Source of the DNA: Arsenophonus sp. aPb
Lineage (GTDB): Bacteria; Pseudomonadota; Gammaproteobacteria; Enterobacterales; Enterobacteriaceae
Assembly (NCBI RefSeq): GCF_029873475.1
Contig: NZ_CP123499.1
Location: forward strand, 2,108,001-2,172,000
Length of the DNA: 64,000 nucleotides
Direction of reading: 5' to 3'
Shown here: piece after piece, positions 62,981 through 64,000 of the stretch
How positions within the stretch are numbered: the first letter of the stretch is position 1
Layout: each line of letters opens with the position of its first letter
The notes under the pieces: generated by a model
The model's input: the letters and a program-made list of their open reading frames with translations, nothing else
What the model was told of the DNA's origin: nothing
The model's database searches: none
Position numbers and translations under genes: made by a program

Positions 62981-64000
62981 TTAACCTAAAAGTTCAGCCA
63001 AACGTACAGCAATATTCTGCTGAGAAATTTTTTCCTGTTCACCCGTGCGTAAATCTTTTATCGTGACTTCACCTGATTGATACTCATCTTCACCTAAAAT
63101 TAAGGCAATTTTCGCCTGGGATTTATTTGCTCGAGCTAACTGTTTCTTAAAATTCCCACCACCATGATGAGTCATTAATTTCAACACTGGCAGTTGATCG
63201 CGAATTTTTTCCGCCAGGCCTAATATTGCCTGTTGGCTTGCCTCACCACAAGCAACCAAATAAACATCAACTAAGGAACACTCTGCAACAAAATCTGGAT
63301 TTATCTGGCGCACCAATAACACCATGCGCTCCATTCCCATGGCAAAACCTACTGCCGATGTCGCTTTTCCACCAAGCTGTTCAACCAGACCATCATAACG
63401 CCCACCAGCGCATATCGTACCCTGTGCACCTAATGCATCAGTAACCCATTCAAAGACAGTACGATTATAATAATCTAAACCACGAACTAAACGTTGATTA
63501 ATTCGATATTGAACGCCTGCAGTATCAAGTAATTTGCAAAGTCCAATAAAGTGTTGTTTCGAGTCATCATCAAGATAATCAGCCAGTAATGGAGCATCAT
63601 TAAGCAGTTTTTGCACGTCAGGATTTTTTGAATCAAGGATGCGTAATGGGTTAGTCGATAATCGACGTCGGCAATCCTCATCCAATTTATCTTCATGTTG
63701 TTGCAAAAAAGTGACTAATGCCTGACGATATTTTGCTCGTGCTGCTAATGAGCCAATCGAATTTAATTCCAGTGAAACATGTTTAGCAATCCCCAACTCA
63801 CGCCACCAACGTGCTGTCATTATGATAAGTTCGGCATCAATATCCGGACCAGCTAAACCAAAAACTTCAGCACCTAACTGATGGAATTGGCGGTAACGCC
63901 CTTTTTGTGGCCGCTCATAACGAAACATCGGGCCTAAATACCAGAGGCGTTGTTGCTGATTGTACAATAAACCATGTTCGATTCCGGCACGTACACAACC
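62981..64000 (-). CDS. hisS: Histidyl-tRNA synthetase (5' part outside the window)
   Basis: HisS charges tRNA-His. The frame is open to the window edge; the first residues seen, GCVRAGIEHGLLYNQQQ, are the internal part before motif 2 (WYLGPMFRYERPQKGRYRQFHQ), so about 85 N-terminal residues are missing. The histidine-specific motifs LVRGLDYYNRTVFEW and CAGGRYDGLVEQLGG are present and the C-terminal anticodon-binding domain is complete. An internal start at 63967 is not real. It precedes yfgM by ten bases. Confidence 0.97.
   Translation of the reverse strand, partial: GCVRAGIEHGLLYNQQQRLWYLGPMFRYERPQKGRYRQFHQLGAEVFGLAGPDIDAELIIMTARWWRELGIAKHVSLELNSIGSLAARAKYRQALVTFLQQHEDKLDEDCRRRLSTNPLRILDSKNPDVQKLLNDAPLLADYLDDDSKQHFIGLCKLLDTAGVQYRINQRLVRGLDYYNRTVFEWVTDALGAQGTICAGGRYDGLVEQLGGKATSAVGFAMGMERMVLLVRQINPDFVAECSLVDVYLVACGEASQQAILGLAEKIRDQLPVLKLMTHHGGGNFKKQLARANKSQAKIALILGEDEYQSGEVTIKDLRTGEQEKISQQNIAVRLAELLG

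Noticed and set aside
63487..63967. hisS starting inside the window at 63967
   Set aside because: The frame continues upstream to the window edge with conserved HisS residues, so the internal start is false.

Overview
The window is a stretch of AT-rich gammaproteobacterial chromosome. Almost every gene has a recognisable Escherichia coli counterpart, and long blocks keep E. coli order: dedD-folC-accD-dedA-truA-usg-pdxB; fabB/mnmC; yfcL-epmC-aroC-prmB/smrB-sixA-fadJ-fadI-yfcZ/fadL-mlaA-tRNA-Arg(CCU); potABCD; uspF...nifJ; tRNA-Val/Lys-gltX-tRNA-Ala; ypeB...ligA-zipA-cysZ-cysK-ptsHI-crr-cysM; yfeY-ypeA-hemF; der-bamB-yfgM-hisS. Together with the strong AT bias and the missing neighbours (no yfcA, mepA, yfdC, pdxK or amiA where E. 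coli has them), this points to Enterobacterales, probably a Morganellaceae-like, possibly host-associated lineage (Arsenophonus/Providencia/Proteus type). The genus is an inference from base composition and gene content.

Layout. 1-6.5 kb: minus-strand folate, fatty-acid, tRNA-modification and PLP-synthesis block. 6.6-8.5 kb: divergent AraC regulator and EamA exporter. 8.5-24.4 kb: a fatty-acid centred region (fabB, fadJ, fadI, fadL) with three candidate FadR operators, plus aroC, the translation-factor modifiers prmB and epmC, mnmC and mlaA, ending at tRNA-Arg(CCU). 24.6-27.9 kb: a lone 1116-residue carboxylic acid reductase (adenylation, carrier and reductase domains) directly behind that tRNA, at a site used by integrated elements in E. 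coli. This is the clearest accessory gene. 28.1-32.1 kb: spermidine/putrescine importer potABCD. 32.6-35.2 kb: an unfamiliar two-gene membrane cassette, a MASE1-type protein plus a membrane protein with a putative permuted papain-like domain. 35.6-41.8 kb: glycerate kinase, UspF, an FMN reductase and pyruvate:flavodoxin oxidoreductase. 41.9-45.3 kb: kbp, a tRNA cluster (2 Lys, 3 Val) with an odd GC-rich tRNA-derived element behind it, gltX and tRNA-Ala. 45.4-57.9 kb: ypeB, nupC, ligA, zipA, cysZ, cysK, ptsH-ptsI-crr, cysM, yfeY and ypeA. 58-64 kb: hemF, der, bamB, yfgM and the 3' part of hisS.

How the genes work together. FadL, FadI and FadJ take up and oxidise fatty acids while FabB and AccD make them, and candidate FadR sites tie the two directions together. 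The carboxylic acid reductase would turn a free acid into an aldehyde with ATP and NADPH and so could draw on the same acid pools. PtsH, PtsI and Crr form the common sugar phosphotransferase relay. CysZ, CysK and CysM cover sulfate entry and cysteine synthesis. NifJ with the FMN reductase suggests low-potential electron metabolism. No CRISPR array, rRNA operon, integrase or intact insertion sequence was seen. All start choices and operators are reading-based judgements, not computed scores.
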